64,000 bases of DNA, from the NCBI RefSeq assembly GCF_040436345.1, contig NC_133223.1, forward strand, positions 23,013,410-23,077,409, in the 5' to 3' direction. Both the position numbers and the translations under genes were made by a program. The notes below the pieces were generated by a model. It made no database searches and was not told the origin of the DNA. It worked only from the letters and a program-made list of their open reading frames with translations. The DNA comes from Pagrus major. Lineage: Eukaryota > Chordata > Actinopteri > Spariformes > Sparidae. Numbering within the stretch: position 1 is the stretch's first letter; the number at the start of each line of letters is the position of its first letter. Shown piece by piece: positions 53,401 to 64,000 of this stretch.

Positions 53401-56027
53401 GTTTAGATTCTTTGTCCGAGGAATGTGCGCTAACAACAGCCTTGCACGAAACAGTGATCTAACTGCCTGTAAAGACAGAGCTGGTCATTGACCCATCGGC
53501 GCCATTTGGAATGTGTTTTAAGCTAAAAAGACGTGTTACCATGGTTACATTTATCAAGAGTGCATGTCAGATAGGAGCTGCATGCTCAGGTGTTTTTTCA
53601 AGCATGCCTAAACCAATCAGGGTCTTTTTTCACTGAGTCATATCGGCTATAAAAGTGCAGTGATCATGTTTATTGAAATCCACCCTCCAGGTGTGTTTAA
53701 ACCTGTCAGTTACGGCATCATGCACCTTTATTGGCTGATGAACGTCACACTGAAAATACAAAGGTGAGGACAAAGTTTTACCTCGTAGAAGAGTCCCTCG
53801 GGGAACTGTTGGAAACACTGGGCGCACACAAAGCACTGCTCGTGGTAAAGTTCCCCGTTACTGTTCACTATCTTCTCAGCCGGGGCAAAACCGCTCTTGC
53901 AGCGCTCACACATGGCGTTGGCCAGAGCGTTGGCCATATTGCTGAAAAGAAAAACATATCAGAGTCAGGATCAGAGTCAGGCATGAGACGCTTGAAAAAG
54001 AATTTGTATAATAAGTGAGCAGAAATGCAGAACAAAATGAATAATGTTGCAACTAATGAAACAGAGCATATATTTACTGTCAGAGGATTTGCCAGAAGAG
54101 TTATAGTTTTCTGCTTTATTGTAGTTTTCTAATCATTTTTGTTTTATACTTTAATGGAAAGGACTGTATGCATCTTGATATTTTCAACTTAATTAAAAAC
54201 ACAGTGTATCTGTTTTAAATTCCTTCATACATTGGTAATTTGTTTCTGTGAGTCATATATCTTTAATAATATCAATGAACAACAGACAGACAGATAATAG
54301 AAACTACCAGGGTTGTGTCGGGATGCACCAACACCATTATTTTAACATCTATTACATGTTTCTCCTGTCATGAAAACAGCTGGAAGATGTAATCAGTACA
54401 AGCAGAAAGGAGAGGAGAGATGGGAAAATGTGATGCAAGACGTTATCAGCCCATGAAAACACACGCAGGCACACACATAATGTCTTGGTTCGAGGTGTAT
54501 TTTGGCTCTCTGTATCAGGGTGTGGGGATCAATGAGGTTTGGAACCTCCGTGTTGTCTTTTGAGAGACATGCTGAAGTTACGTTTATTCATCTGCACTGT
54601 TTCTGCAGTTTTTTTGAAGACGCAGTACTACATATGAAGCCAATCCTGCCCTTTATTAAACAATCAGGATTGTTTTACTGCCTCTCTGCAAAATCTGTGA
54701 TATATCAGTGGGGCAGGGCCCCAGGCTAATTATTTTTTCCATTGGAGGCACTGGTGCCAGAACCTGGAACAAGTATGTGGTCACACCCAAAAACCTGCCA
54801 CCCACTATCAATCTTACGGTTATTATTTACCTAAATACTGCTATCCCTGTACTTATGACAGACGTGTGTAATGACACGTGAGGACAGGAGGGTAGACATC
54901 TGGCATTGTCCTCGCCTCCGAAATCTCAAAAGTCAACTCTGACGAGGGAGTGTTCATTTGCACACGGAGCAGAAACGCTCCCACGCTGGGTTTGATGCAT
55001 TCAGGTTTTGAGACTGCTGAGTTTCCTTCCTTTAAAAACTGATTCAAACAGTAATTACCATGGCAACGGCAGACGCTTCAAGTAGTGTTGTCACGATAAT
55101 GGAATTTCTAACTTCGATACAACACCTTAAAATATACCCATATTTTGATACCACAGGGGCATACAATTTCAGATTTTCATTATAAGATAAATATAACGAG
55201 GCTTGTGTTCAGTGTGTTAAGCACAAAAGTATCTAAGTCAATTTACTTCTGTAAAAGGAGGGACTATGTGGGCACTACAGCGTTCATGTGTCAACTTGCT
55301 TTAGGAGAGGAGAGCAAAAAAAAACGCAGCAAGTACTGGAGTATCCATGCTCGCAAAAATGAGTATTGAAACCATTTAAAATAATCAGTATTGATATTTT
55401 CATTCATTTGACAACCCTACTTACTACTCAAAACATTTACAGTATTTACACCCTTTTTCTGCTCACTGTCACATTTGTGAGTCACAGCACATGGATGCTA
55501 AAAAACATTAAATTCACTCATGTTAGAGGTGACAACTAGAAAAAAATCTTATTGACACTTTTGACTAATGATTATTGACATTTTTATCTTTCACTAATAC
55601 AACAAGAAACCTTCATACCGCTGATAAACATGAGTGTGATGGATGAATGCGGCAGGGGAGAATCTGTAACAGTGGACATTTCTCTTGGTACATTTCGTCA
55701 CATCGCCCAACCCTACTTCTATTACACATTAAGGCTTAGGCTGAACTTTGGACTACATCCATGATTATAACAAGGAAAAACCAACTGTAAAACTAAATGA
55801 TCTAACTGATTCGAACCAAGCATAAGCAGCCGATGTACAAAACTGTACCTGTAACAAAAGTACCAGTGCTGATACACACAGTATAAGAGTGCTTGGTGGC
55901 TAAAATAAAGTGGACGTTAATGACAACATGTTGGAAAAAGAGAAAAGGAAAAGGAAGAGAGAATGGTGGGACCATCCTGGCTTCTCTGCTTCGTTTGAAA
56001 GGTCAGAATACCAAAGTGTATCCAGGC

Positions 56028-56062
<35 letters not shown>

Positions 56063-58984
56063 CAAAACCATGTAGGTTTTTAATGGAGTGATGCCATCTG
56101 TTCATATTAACTTAGTCAGATCTATTTGGGAATTAAAAGGAATTACAAAAACTCGCAGACACACGGTTCATCACTTCTCATTTTTAGTGGCATACCTCTA
56201 AACTGCTCATCATTCTAACAAATCACATCTCAGTTCTACCAACGGACCTGTACTACACAAAAAGAGAAACTGGCATACACTTTAACACATTGACTACATT
56301 GAAACCAGCTTCCATCTGGGTCCACTCCTCACAAGCTTATCAAACACATATTGTTCTATAAAACACCCTGTCAGGCCTGATATCACACACACTGACAGCC
56401 CTGCCCTGTCCGAAGGATTTACGAGAGGATGTGATACATCCCTTAGGCATTTCCACCCTCCTATCTGCCTCTTGCACCCTGCGTGAGTGAGAGGCAAGCC
56501 TAAAAGCAGTTGGACAACTGAAACAAAATAGGTTTATTTGATTAAAAAACCCAATGCAATGCCAAACTCTCACAGCTCTTATTGCTGTTACACCCACTCT
56601 TATAGAGGTTTTGGACGGACCAGTTACTCTGAGGGAGTTGCCTGTGTTGGAAGATGGACATGATCCCTCACCAGGTTCCCACCGACTGTCAGTTGTGTTC
56701 TGTGTGGTCAAGCCAAAGGTAATGTTTCCAAACACTGGTCCAGGCTCCCCAAACAGTGTGCTAAATTGACTTGGTTAAGCAACAGTAGTTTTAGGCTGAA
56801 TTGGTAACATTTTTTACCTTAAATTATATACAAATATAATAAATAAAACTAAACATGTATTTTGGATTTAACATATGTTTTGGCAAAGGTTTGAGGCACA
56901 AACAGGCATTGTAACCAGACACACAGGTTGGGAGCAGGTTTCCTAAGAAAAAGAAATCCACATATGACTCTCCTTCCAGCCCTGTTAACCCCACCATGCT
57001 GGCCTGTGACTATAAATGGAGGCTGGTTGTCAGCAAAGGGAAAGGATGCAGTCTGTCACTTCTGTTATGGATACCTTCTGTTGCCTCCACCCTCCCTCCT
57101 CTGGTCTCCACTTTCTTTCTTTTGCATCTTCTCTACTTCTTTCGCCTCTGTTCTCAGTACACATCTGCAGGTACTGACTCTCTCTTATGTCAATATTATG
57201 GAAACCTGAGCCCGGATATTGCACTCACTCATAGAAACCAGCCACCCAAATACGCCATATTATTTTCATCAAGATCCACAACACCCTATCTCACAATGTT
57301 TAAGAAAATGAGAAAATTCCTGCTTTATCCAGATCCACACCAAAAGTTAATGGGGTCTATTCTGGGCTAAGACACATCCTCCGATTTCATGGAAATTTGT
57401 TCAGGAGTTTTTGTGTAATCCTGCTGACAAATCAACCACCAAACAAATGGACACGGGTGAAAACAAAATTTCCTTGGCGAAGGAATTAATCCTGAAAATA
57501 AACGGCACATTAATCAATAATTAAAATGATTGTTAGTTGTAGCCCTTATATCTGAATTTATCAGCTGCCAAAGACAAAATGTGTCCGTGGTGACACTAGC
57601 TTTTTTATGCAATACCACTAGAAGTCACAAAAGTCAAACATTTTTAAATACCAAACATTTTTAATGGGGGGTTTTAATGCCTCCATGACACTAATATCTT
57701 CACCCATATCTTCTTTATTTTTTTGTGTCCAACACTGAGAAAGAAAACTCAAAATGTCCCTGTGGACAAACCTGTAGGTGACCCTATGTCCATGTCCCCT
57801 TGCAGCCTACGATGAGGCCAGATCAGTCACAAATAAAGCATTTATATTTAGCCTTTCTGTCCCTCATGTGCACATACTTGGGATGCCAGTTGACATATTC
57901 TATTTTGCATAACAACTCCCCCCTTGGCACCAAAATAGCCCTTCTTGTGTACCCCCTGCGGTAGCGCTCGGAGCTATCCCTGCACAAACATGGCACCTAA
58001 GGCAGCTTAAGCAAATCAAACTGGCTGGTAGAGCCAGCTCCTACAATATCAGAATTCTTCACATTCTGTAACACTACAGTAAGCTCAGAGCCTACAGACC
58101 GAATTCCTTAACATACACGTCCTCGACCTGACAGCATTTTTTCTGGCACCGTCATCAGTTGTATTGGCACGTCAATTACCAGAATGTATTATTCTTAATC
58201 TGTGATGGTAATCCAGTGATCATCCACCAATCACACACAAGTATCACATAAACAAATCAAAACCAAATCAAACCACAGCTCCTGTCCCAGTCTATGCTCC
58301 GTACGTGCTCAGAGATACTACACTTAAGCTTTAATGATTATGGGTAGACCTGTCATGATATTTTGTCATTGATTTATCGATTTACAGTATATTGCCTGTT
58401 AAGGAATGTGCCAAATGTTATAATATTTATTTAGGTTTTGTTAACAACGGTCTTACAATGACATAAATATAGCTTATTAAGTATTTCTGGCCAATAAATC
58501 ATGAGTATGTTTTTTTGAAGGAGGATGATGACTGAAAGTGGAGGTGTGTCCCAGAGAGTGAAGCAGCCTCTGACAGAAAACTTCAACCATCAAGTTAAAG
58601 GCTTTAAACTGGCTGCTAAGTAAAGTCTTTTTACGCCACATAAGTAGGAACATCTCATCCATATAAGCAAGAATAATGACAATAATAATAATCACTAGGT
58701 ATGGTCTAAGGACCAACAATCTGATTCCTCTTCTTTTCAAGATAACCCTTGTTTTCTAAACTGTGTACTTACAACCGAGCATAAAAATCACAGAACTCCT
58801 TATAGACTTTGACATCGCTCTTTCGTCTTTGGGACTTGGATACCGGGACCTCTGCCTCTCCGCCATCACCGCCCTGAAGCCTCTGATGGTAACCGTTCAT
58901 CTCCCCATGAGTAACATGGTCCGGGGCTTCACCGTCCTCAGGTATTGAGGGCGGCAGGACACGACCGTTCACCTCCATACTCAT
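44315..58984 (-). CDS. lims1: lims1, PINCH-1, five-LIM adaptor with alternative exons
   Basis: PINCH-1 is the LIM-only member of the ILK-PINCH-parvin complex at integrin adhesions: LIM1 binds ILK, LIM4 binds NCK2 and LIM5 binds RSU1 in mammals. Coding exons, 5' to 3': 58773-58984, 53782-53941, 51177-51243, 50940-51060, 50498-50647, 49789-49939, then 49136-49228 and/or 48003-48095, 46916-46964, 46610-46685, and either 46027-46168 or 44315-44429. Starting at the internal MANAL (53937) and using 48003-48095 plus the 44315 end gives exactly 325 aa, the human length, with near-identical LIM1-LIM3. The upstream exon adds 72 residues. All junctions keep frame. It is LIMS1 rather than LIMS2 by its ranbp2 neighbour and its short tail. 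Confidence 0.96.
44430..45687 (-). other. lims1 interval between the two last exons
   Basis: Intronic if exon A is used, 3'UTR and beyond if exon B is used. No coding sequence recognised; 45330-45600 is GC-richer than its surroundings with a short open frame of no known family. Confidence 0.5.
45688..45812. mobile_element. short TTAA-ended MITE-like element
   Basis: It starts TTAAAGGGACA and ends TGTACCTTTAA, an imperfect 11-bp inverted repeat with TTAA at both sides, about 125 bp apart. It is similar in plan to the element at 9776 but weaker. Confidence 0.45.
46027..46168 (-). CDS. lims1: lims1 last exon B: variant LIM5 end with polybasic tail
   Basis: It encodes [20 protein letters not shown], then [20 protein letters not shown] and LIPMCL before TGA. 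The acceptor ctgtcag follows an exceptionally long pyrimidine-rich stretch. It keeps the closing C-x2-C of LIM5 but replaces the leucine-rich end of the usual tail with a longer, very basic one. With the rest of the gene it would give a protein nine residues longer. A candidate poly(A) signal for it is AATAAA on the minus strand at 44973-44978. Confidence 0.87.
46169..46510 (-). promoter_or_regulatory. extended polypyrimidine region before lims1 exon B
   Basis: On the lims1 sense strand nearly the whole 340 nt before exon B is C/T, with TCTT, CTCTCT and CCTCCTCC runs. Ordinary acceptors in this gene have 15-25 nt of pyrimidine. The composition suits PTB and related binders; a regulatory role is inferred. 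Confidence 0.6.
46610..46685 (-). CDS. lims1: lims1 exon 9: middle of LIM5
   Basis: It encodes [20 protein letters not shown] and TKLTLK. It ends in AA of a lysine codon; both alternative last exons begin with G and so complete it. Confidence 0.94.
46916..46964 (-). CDS. lims1: lims1 exon 8: start of LIM5
   Basis: This 49-nt exon encodes [16 protein letters not shown], the first C-x2-C of LIM5. Acceptor gtcag, donor gtgagg. Confidence 0.94.
47865..47965. repeat. short dispersed repeat, copy in lims1 intron
   Basis: Partner of the copy at 35345; about 31 of the first 35 bases agree by eye. Confidence 0.6.
48003..48095 (-). CDS. lims1: lims1 exon 7b: canonical second half of LIM4
   Basis: It encodes [20 protein letters not shown] followed by [11 protein letters not shown], which matches human PINCH-1 exactly as I recall it. 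Acceptor tttgcag, donor gtaaca; 93 nt, phase 0-0. Confidence 0.95.
48706..48945. repeat. (TTTTC)n microsatellite and pyrimidine-rich tract
   Basis: A pure run of CTTTT units (about 48709-48748) grades into a further 200 nt of imperfect TTCC-type sequence. On the lims1 sense strand it is purine-rich (GAAAA) and lies in the intron between exons 7a and 7b. Confidence 0.9.
49136..49228 (-). CDS. lims1: lims1 exon 7a: variant second half of LIM4
   Basis: This 93-nt exon (phase 0-0, acceptor acatag, donor gtgagg) encodes [20 protein letters not shown] followed by [11 protein letters not shown]. It has the same length, phase and zinc-ligand pattern as the canonical exon 7b 1.1 kb downstream, with 18 of 31 residues identical. 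The open frame, splice sites and retained ligands argue for a functional alternative rather than a relic. Whether it is used exclusively or in tandem with 7b cannot be told from sequence: both are multiples of three. Confidence 0.85.
49789..49939 (-). CDS. lims1: lims1 exon 6: end of LIM3, first half of LIM4
   Basis: It encodes [40 protein letters not shown] and [10 protein letters not shown]. It ends at phase 0 just before the histidine that starts the second zinc site of LIM4. Donor gtgcgt. Confidence 0.95.
50498..50647 (-). CDS. lims1: lims1 exon 5: end of LIM2 and LIM3
   Basis: It encodes [20 protein letters not shown], then [20 protein letters not shown] and [10 protein letters not shown]. 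The acceptor has a good pyrimidine tract; donor gtaaac. Confidence 0.96.
50940..51060 (-). CDS. lims1: lims1 exon 4: LIM2
   Basis: It encodes [20 protein letters not shown], then [20 protein letters not shown]. The zinc ligands of LIM2 are intact. Confidence 0.96.
51177..51243 (-). CDS. lims1: lims1 exon 3: end of LIM1, start of LIM2
   Basis: It encodes [20 protein letters not shown] and QCG, identical to human PINCH-1 in this stretch. Acceptor tgacag, donor gtgagt. Confidence 0.96.
51500..52210 (+). pseudogene. decayed LINE reverse-transcriptase C-terminal fragment
   Basis: The plus-strand frame reads [20 protein letters not shown] then [11 protein letters not shown] before a stop, and similar broken coding continues ([17 protein letters not shown]). 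LDYC...LQ-VQNRAAR is typical of the region after the RT domain of L2/CR1/Rex1-type non-LTR elements. Several stops and frameshifts show it is dead. Its limits, especially at the 3' end, are approximate. It sits in lims1 intron 2. Confidence 0.7.
52839..52973 (-). mobile_element. tRNA-derived SINE with 16-bp target-site duplication
   Basis: The 135-bp insert is flanked by identical direct repeats CAATGGAACAGTATTT at 52823-52838 and 52974-52989, a clear target-site duplication. Read on the minus strand it starts GGGGCGGGTTGGTTAGAGCA, with an A-box-like GGTTAGAGCACG and a B-box-like GGCTCGAGTCCAACC, and ends in an A-rich tail (AAAATAAATAAA). That is the structure of a Pol III SINE mobilised by a LINE. 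It lies in lims1 intron 2. Confidence 0.85.
53782..53941 (-). CDS. lims1: lims1 exon 2: internal start MANAL and LIM1
   Basis: It encodes [39 protein letters not shown] and [10 protein letters not shown], with the first zinc ligands of LIM1 (C-x2-C, H, C-x2-C). The ATG at 53937 is the standard PINCH-1 start. Acceptor ttttcag before CAAT; donor gtaaaa. Confidence 0.95.
55084..55425. repeat. repeat with GTTGTCACGATA ... TGACAACCCTA ends
   Basis: The ends GTGTTGTCACGATAATGG and TTTGACAACCCTAC form an imperfect inverted repeat, a common plan for teleost non-autonomous DNA elements. It lies in lims1 intron 1. Confidence 0.55.
56029..56060. repeat. (AC)n microsatellite
   Basis: About 16 AC units inside lims1 intron 1. 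Confidence 0.97.
57267..57488 (+). repeat. dispersed repeat, copy 2 (pair with 1278)
   Basis: Second copy of the family at 1278, in lims1 intron 1. It contains TTTGTGTAATCCTGCTGACA and TTCCTTGGCGAAGGAA at the end. It abuts a fragment of the GCTGCAACTA family (57488-57549). Confidence 0.8.
58773..58984 (-). CDS. lims1: lims1 exon 1: N-terminal extension of the long isoform
   Basis: This 212-nt exon encodes [19 protein letters not shown], then [20 protein letters not shown]. The second part closely matches the N-terminal exon of a known longer human LIMS1 isoform ([20 protein letters not shown]), which supports it as a real exon. It joins exon 2 by a split phenylalanine codon (ARF-N-MANAL). 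A second in-frame ATG lies two codons downstream of the first; which is used is not clear. Confidence 0.88.
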
Positions 58985-59158
58985 CTACAACGGCCCAAAT
59001 TAGCTACTAAAGTCCATCAAACTGCTGAATCAAAACTCAAACCACTCCGACAGAAATCCCCTGTGTTTGTTCAACGCAAGTTTCCAGTATCCAGTAAGTG
59101 GTGCGAGCTGTAATCCACATGGAAAGGACATCGAAACATTGGTCAGACTGCGCTGGGA

Positions 59159-59231
59159 GTACTCTACCTCTCTCTCTCTCACACACACTCCCACTTTCCC
59201 TCACTCCCACATCAACTCTTTTTCTTTTTTT

Positions 59232-59274
<43 letters not shown>
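59159..59274. repeat. CT-rich and (AC)n tract upstream of lims1 exon 1
   Basis: Repeated CTCTCT and CACACA blocks within 300 nt upstream of the lims1 exon 1 start codon; they may fall in the 5'UTR or promoter of the long isoform. Confidence 0.85.
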
Positions 59275-59275
<1 letters not shown>

Positions 59276-60248
59276 AGTCTCCCCTCCTATCACACTCGCT
59301 GTCTATTCCTGGGTAGGGTACTGAAAATAAAAGAGCCCACCCTGACGCCTGTCCAGAGGTCACTGTGCCATCACACACACAAACACAAACCTTAGTGGGG
59401 TTTTTTTTGGACATCAATATAAATATCTACCCATGCTATTAATCTACATGTGTGTGTTTGTGTTTAACAGCTGGAGCTCTCAGCTTTCTGGAAGATATAA
59501 CAACGTGGCTCCAACTCAGTATTGCGCAAAGTAGGAATGTCACACAGGAAAGCAGAAAATCTAAAGTGTTGAGATGCCAAATGACAGGAGCAGAACACAT
59601 TGCTGTTTGTTCCAGTCATTGTATAAATACACTGGAAGAAGAAATCCCTCAGCAGTGTGTTAACAGAGGCATACAGGGCTGAAATTAGAGCCAAATATTG
59701 TCTCAGGGATGCAGATCAACACTACAAGGGTTGTGATCTGAATCTGAACCGATTAAATGGTGAAATCTTGGTCGCTCTTTGCACATAGTCACCATTTCCT
59801 TTGTCATGTGATTGTTTATGGACTGCTTATTTTGGGCAGTAAAGGTACCTAACAGGATTAAAAATCAGGCCCTACTGGAAACATGCTATGCGAGCCAACA
59901 GAATGGCTTGAATATCCTCCTGAAGCTATCTAGAGCTGTAATTACAAGATATGTTAATCGTCCATAAATCCCATGTTGGTCTCAGCCTCAGATTTCCTTT
60001 AAACCCACGAATCTGTGTCCCCTCTGGTTAAGTGATAGCTCTTTATGTGGCTAAACTTAACTGGCATCTCAAATTAATGACCGCTTCCCAAACCATCAAA
60101 ACAACATAAAGCCAGATCTGGAAATACACTCCAGTGAGACAAACATGTGAGACACTCCATTAGAGAACAGCTGCTGTGTGTTCATCCTGCAAAACTGAGA
60201 GATTTACAATAAATAATAAATGAAGAGTTAAACATTGCTCTAGCAATG

Positions 60249-60282
60249 CGTGTGTGTGTGTGTGTGGGTGTGTGTGTGTTTG
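60249..60282. repeat. short (TG)n tract
   Basis: Imperfect TG repeat with GGGTG and GTTTG interruptions in the region upstream of lims1. Confidence 0.8.
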
Positions 60283-62169
60283 TGTCCGTCCAGCTGAAAC
60301 ATGTCTGAGTCCTTCAGGATAACGGTCCTCTACATTACTCCATCATTCTACAAATAGACACCTAGTGGAGCCTCAACTCCAAACTAGGTGCTGGCAGCTG
60401 CCGTTTTGTGTCTGTGTGTTTGTGAGAGTGTATATGTGTGTGTGAGAGGGTTTGAATACACAGTAGCGACCACTAAAATGTGCTGTCAAACTGCATATAA
60501 CATCCAAAGTCATTCATTTGATTTTTTTTTTCTGTTTTTGTTTTAAATTCTGGCGTTAATTTCATCTCTAAATGTTCCCCCTTTTTAATTTGTTTCAAAA
60601 CAAGCAGTGGTGTATTGTTGCGACGTGTATTCAGCCTCACTTTTAAACCCTATCTAAACTATTCAGTCTCTTTCAAGGGGCTGTCTGGGTTGTGAAATGA
60701 ATGACATAATGAGCCAAACATTTCACCAGGCACCATCCGAAACAGAACAAAGACTACGGAAAAGTCACCTGTCCTTAGCTGGAGCACTGCTGGGATTTTC
60801 AATGGGTACAGTGTTGAGTGACTGGGGTACAATGGACACAGGGTGGGTACTTAACAGGAAACACTTGCATTTTTTCCTGCTGATTACAGACATTGCCATG
60901 ATGCAGGGTGTTCCGCCCTAAAATGAAAGCTCAAAAACTATTCAGCCCTCTTGTGTCCAGATTAATATATTTACATGTGAATTATTCCTATTTGATTTAA
61001 AACAGATTCAACTTCAGCACTGAACATTATTAAAAATTTAAATATACTATAAATATATATATATTTAACTATATTAAGAGTCAAATGAATCAGATCGAGG
61101 CCACCAATGGCACTGCAGCTCATCAACAATGTCCAGCACACCCATCTCTCTCACTCAATGATACATCTAACAAAAAGCAGAGACACAGTAATAAACTGAA
61201 AATTGCACAACATGGAAGGTTTCTTCCATTTAAATGGAAGGAAGACGAAACAAAGCAAAACATCTGCTTGGACAGCGAATACTGCTGTGTTAGTAGTTTC
61301 CAGTTTGCAGTGTTGTTATGACAGTGCTGGACGGACTCAGACTAACTGCCACTGACCTCAAATGTTAACCATCATAGAAAAGAGAGTGAAAAATCACATT
61401 AAATGATAAAATAATATGAAAAATAATGATATGTAAAATTAAAATCATAAAACAGTGGAATCAATCTGCCCTGGCCTACTCCAGGTTTCGAGCTTGTTTT
61501 TCAGAGAAGACTCAATAACTGTCTTGGTCTTTACTTGGTATCATTACCATTTAAACTGGTGACTTCACCCTTAATACTTGGTCATTACGCCAGGGCAAGG
61601 ATTGAAGCAGTATACTAGTTTTAAGATATACCTTTTATGAAAACATTTGCTTATCTGAGGTACTGAATTCTATTATTAGTGTTATTAAAATATACATACA
61701 TCAAGTTAATCACAAGTTTCACGTCTGTCAGGAAATAATAGTTTGTGAAATTATACTAAAGCATTTGTTTAAGCAAAACACCCTTCTGTTTTCATTCCTT
61801 TAAGGGTCATTTTAACTGATAATAATAATAGTAATTCTGTGATGCCATGCTATCGCACTTTGACTTTCTGATACCCTTGCAATGTTTTAATTAATTATTA
61901 AGCCCCATCTATGTCATATTAAAGGCAGGAAGGGGCTTCTTTGTCTTGTGTGTTGGACATCGTTGATGTTTCAATGATGTTTCGTTGATGTGACATTCTA
62001 GTCTTTGATTCATGGGCTACCGAGGCATCCTTGACACACTGGATTTGTAGTGTTGTGACACTGTTTTGTCCTCTGGTAGATCAATATTAAAATTCTCACA
62101 GTCAAGACTAAAGCATAATTGGATATTTTAGCAAAAGGAGCAGAGGTTTTCAACGCATGATAGAGACAG

Positions 62170-62172
<3 letters not shown>

Positions 62173-62203
<31 letters not shown>
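62173..62203. repeat. (GA)n microsatellite
   Basis: About 15 GA units in the gene-free end of the window. Confidence 0.95.
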
Positions 62204-62206
<3 letters not shown>

Positions 62207-63082
62207 ATGTGAGTGAAGATATAAATGCCAACCTGAACTTAAAAATGGCTACAGCAACTGTCAGCAGTCGACAAAGTGTCACTGGAGTGTTCCCTCTGCA
62301 GGATAGGATTTTGAGACTTCCTCACCAGGTCATTAAAGATCACTGGCGAGGTTACAGGTCAGGTCACCCATGCCAAAGCCTTGGAAACTGAAGTAGGAAA
62401 TAAACTGTCCCACTGAACTGACCTCTGTAGCTATTATGGAGATGGAGCCATTAATTTTCTAACAGAGGGGGTTTTGTGACTATAATCTACTGCAGTGGTT
62501 CTCAACAGTCCATGTGGGCTTGGCTCCCACAGTCACAAATATTTATCCCAATAACACTGACAAGTATTTGTCTATGACATTTTCCATCTGCCATTCTTCA
62601 ATCTCTCATTACAAAAGGCTCAAAACAACATGGAACCTGTTTTGCCTTGACATTTTAAATATGTAAACAAATAAAAGCTAATTACATAAAAAGATTTTTC
62701 CTATGAACATTTTATGTAGTGTCTCAAAATGTGATGCTACACCTCCTGAACTCCTGAAAGGGATGATAGACAAGGAAATACACGGTTGTTATCATGGCCA
62801 AAATGATCCACACAAAAATAAAATATAGGTTCAATTATTGTTCTGTCATAATCGTTTCATGAAACATTTCTGTTCTTGTCTTTGGTTTGGCTGATTAGAT
62901 TTGTGTCTGCAGACTACATGTGAAAATGTTCAGACCCCGACTCTCGACCGGTGCAAGACAAACAGATTCAGGCCAAAGAAACAGATCAAACACACCCTGT
63001 TCACACACCCACACTCCCCCTTGCGCACTGTGTCAACAGCAACCATGGCAACACAGACATAAGGGCTGCTGGCAAGGCACAG

Positions 63083-63083
<1 letters not shown>

Positions 63084-63158
<75 letters not shown>
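63084..63158. repeat. (AC)n microsatellite
   Basis: About 37 uninterrupted AC units. Confidence 0.98.
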
Positions 63159-63160
<2 letters not shown>

Positions 63161-63675
63161 AGTGACACACACGTAATGACACACATTGATTCAGTGCAAA
63201 CATAATTTATGACAAACATTTCCTTTGTTATGCACTTTCTGTTCCAGACGCCCAGTTTGACCTGAACAATCAAGGGTCCAGTTCCACTCTTGACTCTACA
63301 GGACTGACTAGGACAATAATAGGAGAATAACAGTAACATGCTATACGTTCTTTCTCCATCCTTTAAAGTGAGCAGCAATTTCTTATTCCAATGCTACCAA
63401 GCTAATTTACAGGCTCATTTAAGACCCCAGATGTACTGTAACCCTGCACTGCTGATTAACATCATTCATTTTGTCAAATTATGCCAGTGAAAGACATGCT
63501 GGACATGATTTGGTCTGCTTTTGCATACAAACAACTATGGCTCATTTCACTGTAAGTCAGAGAAAGTTCTGAATGAAGTTTAAAAAAAAAAAATCAGGTA
63601 TGGCAATGGACTGTATATCCTGCTGGTGTTCTTGGTTTCCATCAATGCTGTATTTTGTACTGACTTTACAGGTGG

Positions 63676-63861
63676 ATATTTGGCCTTTTCTTTGTTTTTT
63701 TGACAGGACAGGTGAACAGTGACGGTAAATGAGGAGAGAGAGAAATGGGGACAACATGCAGCAAAGGACCATAGGTTGGAATTAACCCGGGCCGCTACAG
63801 CAATGACACAACTTCTGTACATGGGGTGCAGGCTTTATCAACTGAGCTACTGGGGCGCCCC
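63676..63861 (-). mobile_element. tRNA-like SINE
   Basis: On the minus strand it begins GGGGCGCCCCAGTAGCTCAG, with A box TAGCTCAGTTGAT and a B-box-like GGGTTAATTCC, then a pyrimidine-rich middle and a tail ending AAAAGGCCAAATAT. The tail and overall plan resemble the element at 52839, so they are probably one family. I could not find an unambiguous target-site duplication. Confidence 0.75.
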
Positions 63862-64000
63862 ACAAAGAACACACTTTTGACTGTAACAGATTTTTATCTG
63901 AAAAAGTTCCTATAACCAGAATTGTAAAATGTATTTTCTCTTTCTTACCACTCATGGGGTTTCACTTGGTTCTGACTCTTTTCCTACTCATTTTTGTTGA

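Larger units (their letters stand above)
53942..58772 (-). other. lims1 intron 1 (long)
   Basis: 4.8 kb with the repeats at 55084, 56029 and 57267. I found no second first exon encoding a short isoform leader. The open frame at 56554-56769 (plus) matches nothing I know. Confidence 0.55.
59330..63083. other. gene-free region upstream of lims1
   Basis: No exon recognised on either strand. Microsatellites at 60249 and 62173; at about 62495-62760 a possible dispersed repeat. The rest is AT-rich. Confidence 0.55.

Noticed and set aside
56554..56769. 71-codon plus-strand frame in lims1 intron 1
   Set aside because: Looks faintly proline-rich but matches nothing known; no exon signals considered convincing.
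60697..60921. 74-codon frame upstream of lims1
   Set aside because: No recognisable protein and no supporting context.

Overview
This is a stretch of teleost fish nuclear genome, most likely a percomorph. The evidence is split genes with GT-AG introns, vertebrate proteins that read cleanly only across exon junctions, many long (TG)n/(AC)n microsatellites, and several short interspersed repeats of kinds I recognise from percomorph genomes. There is no sign of prokaryotic or viral gene organisation. All gene calls come from reading the sequence and comparing it with remembered protein families; no database search was run.

Layout, left to right. (1) 1-8.6 kb, plus strand: the last four coding exons of gtf2f2 (RAP30, small subunit of TFIIF); the 5' part lies outside the window. 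(2) 10.3-15.3 kb, minus strand: a complete tpt1 gene (TCTP, 170 aa, six exons) with a 5'TOP start and a CRE in its promoter, converging on gtf2f2. (3) 16.5-41.5 kb, minus strand: a complete ranbp2 gene (Nup358, 29 coding exons, 3036 aa predicted) with an N-terminal TPR solenoid, four Ran-binding domains, five zinc fingers, the IR1-M-IR2 SUMO E3 region and a C-terminal cyclophilin domain. (4) 42.8-59 kb, minus strand: lims1 (PINCH-1), five LIM domains, with an upstream exon giving a longer N-terminus, two interchangeable exons for the second half of LIM4, and two alternative last exons for the end of LIM5 and the tail. (5) 59-64 kb: no gene recognised; microsatellites and repeats only.

The genes are housekeeping genes that do not form one pathway: Pol II initiation (gtf2f2), growth and translation-linked TCTP (tpt1), nuclear-pore transport and SUMOylation (ranbp2), and integrin-ILK adhesion signalling (lims1). 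gtf2f2-tpt1 and ranbp2-lims1 are each neighbours in human, but on different chromosomes (13q14 and 2q12), so the tpt1/ranbp2 boundary joins two conserved blocks.

The most interesting points are in RNA processing. lims1 has paired duplicate exons that would swap the second zinc site of LIM4 and of LIM5, one of them preceded by a pyrimidine tract of more than 300 nt. A gtf2f2 exon is flanked on both sides by long (TG)n tracts, one of which takes the place of the normal polypyrimidine tract. A ranbp2 intron carries a near-perfect inverted repeat of about 100-nt arms.
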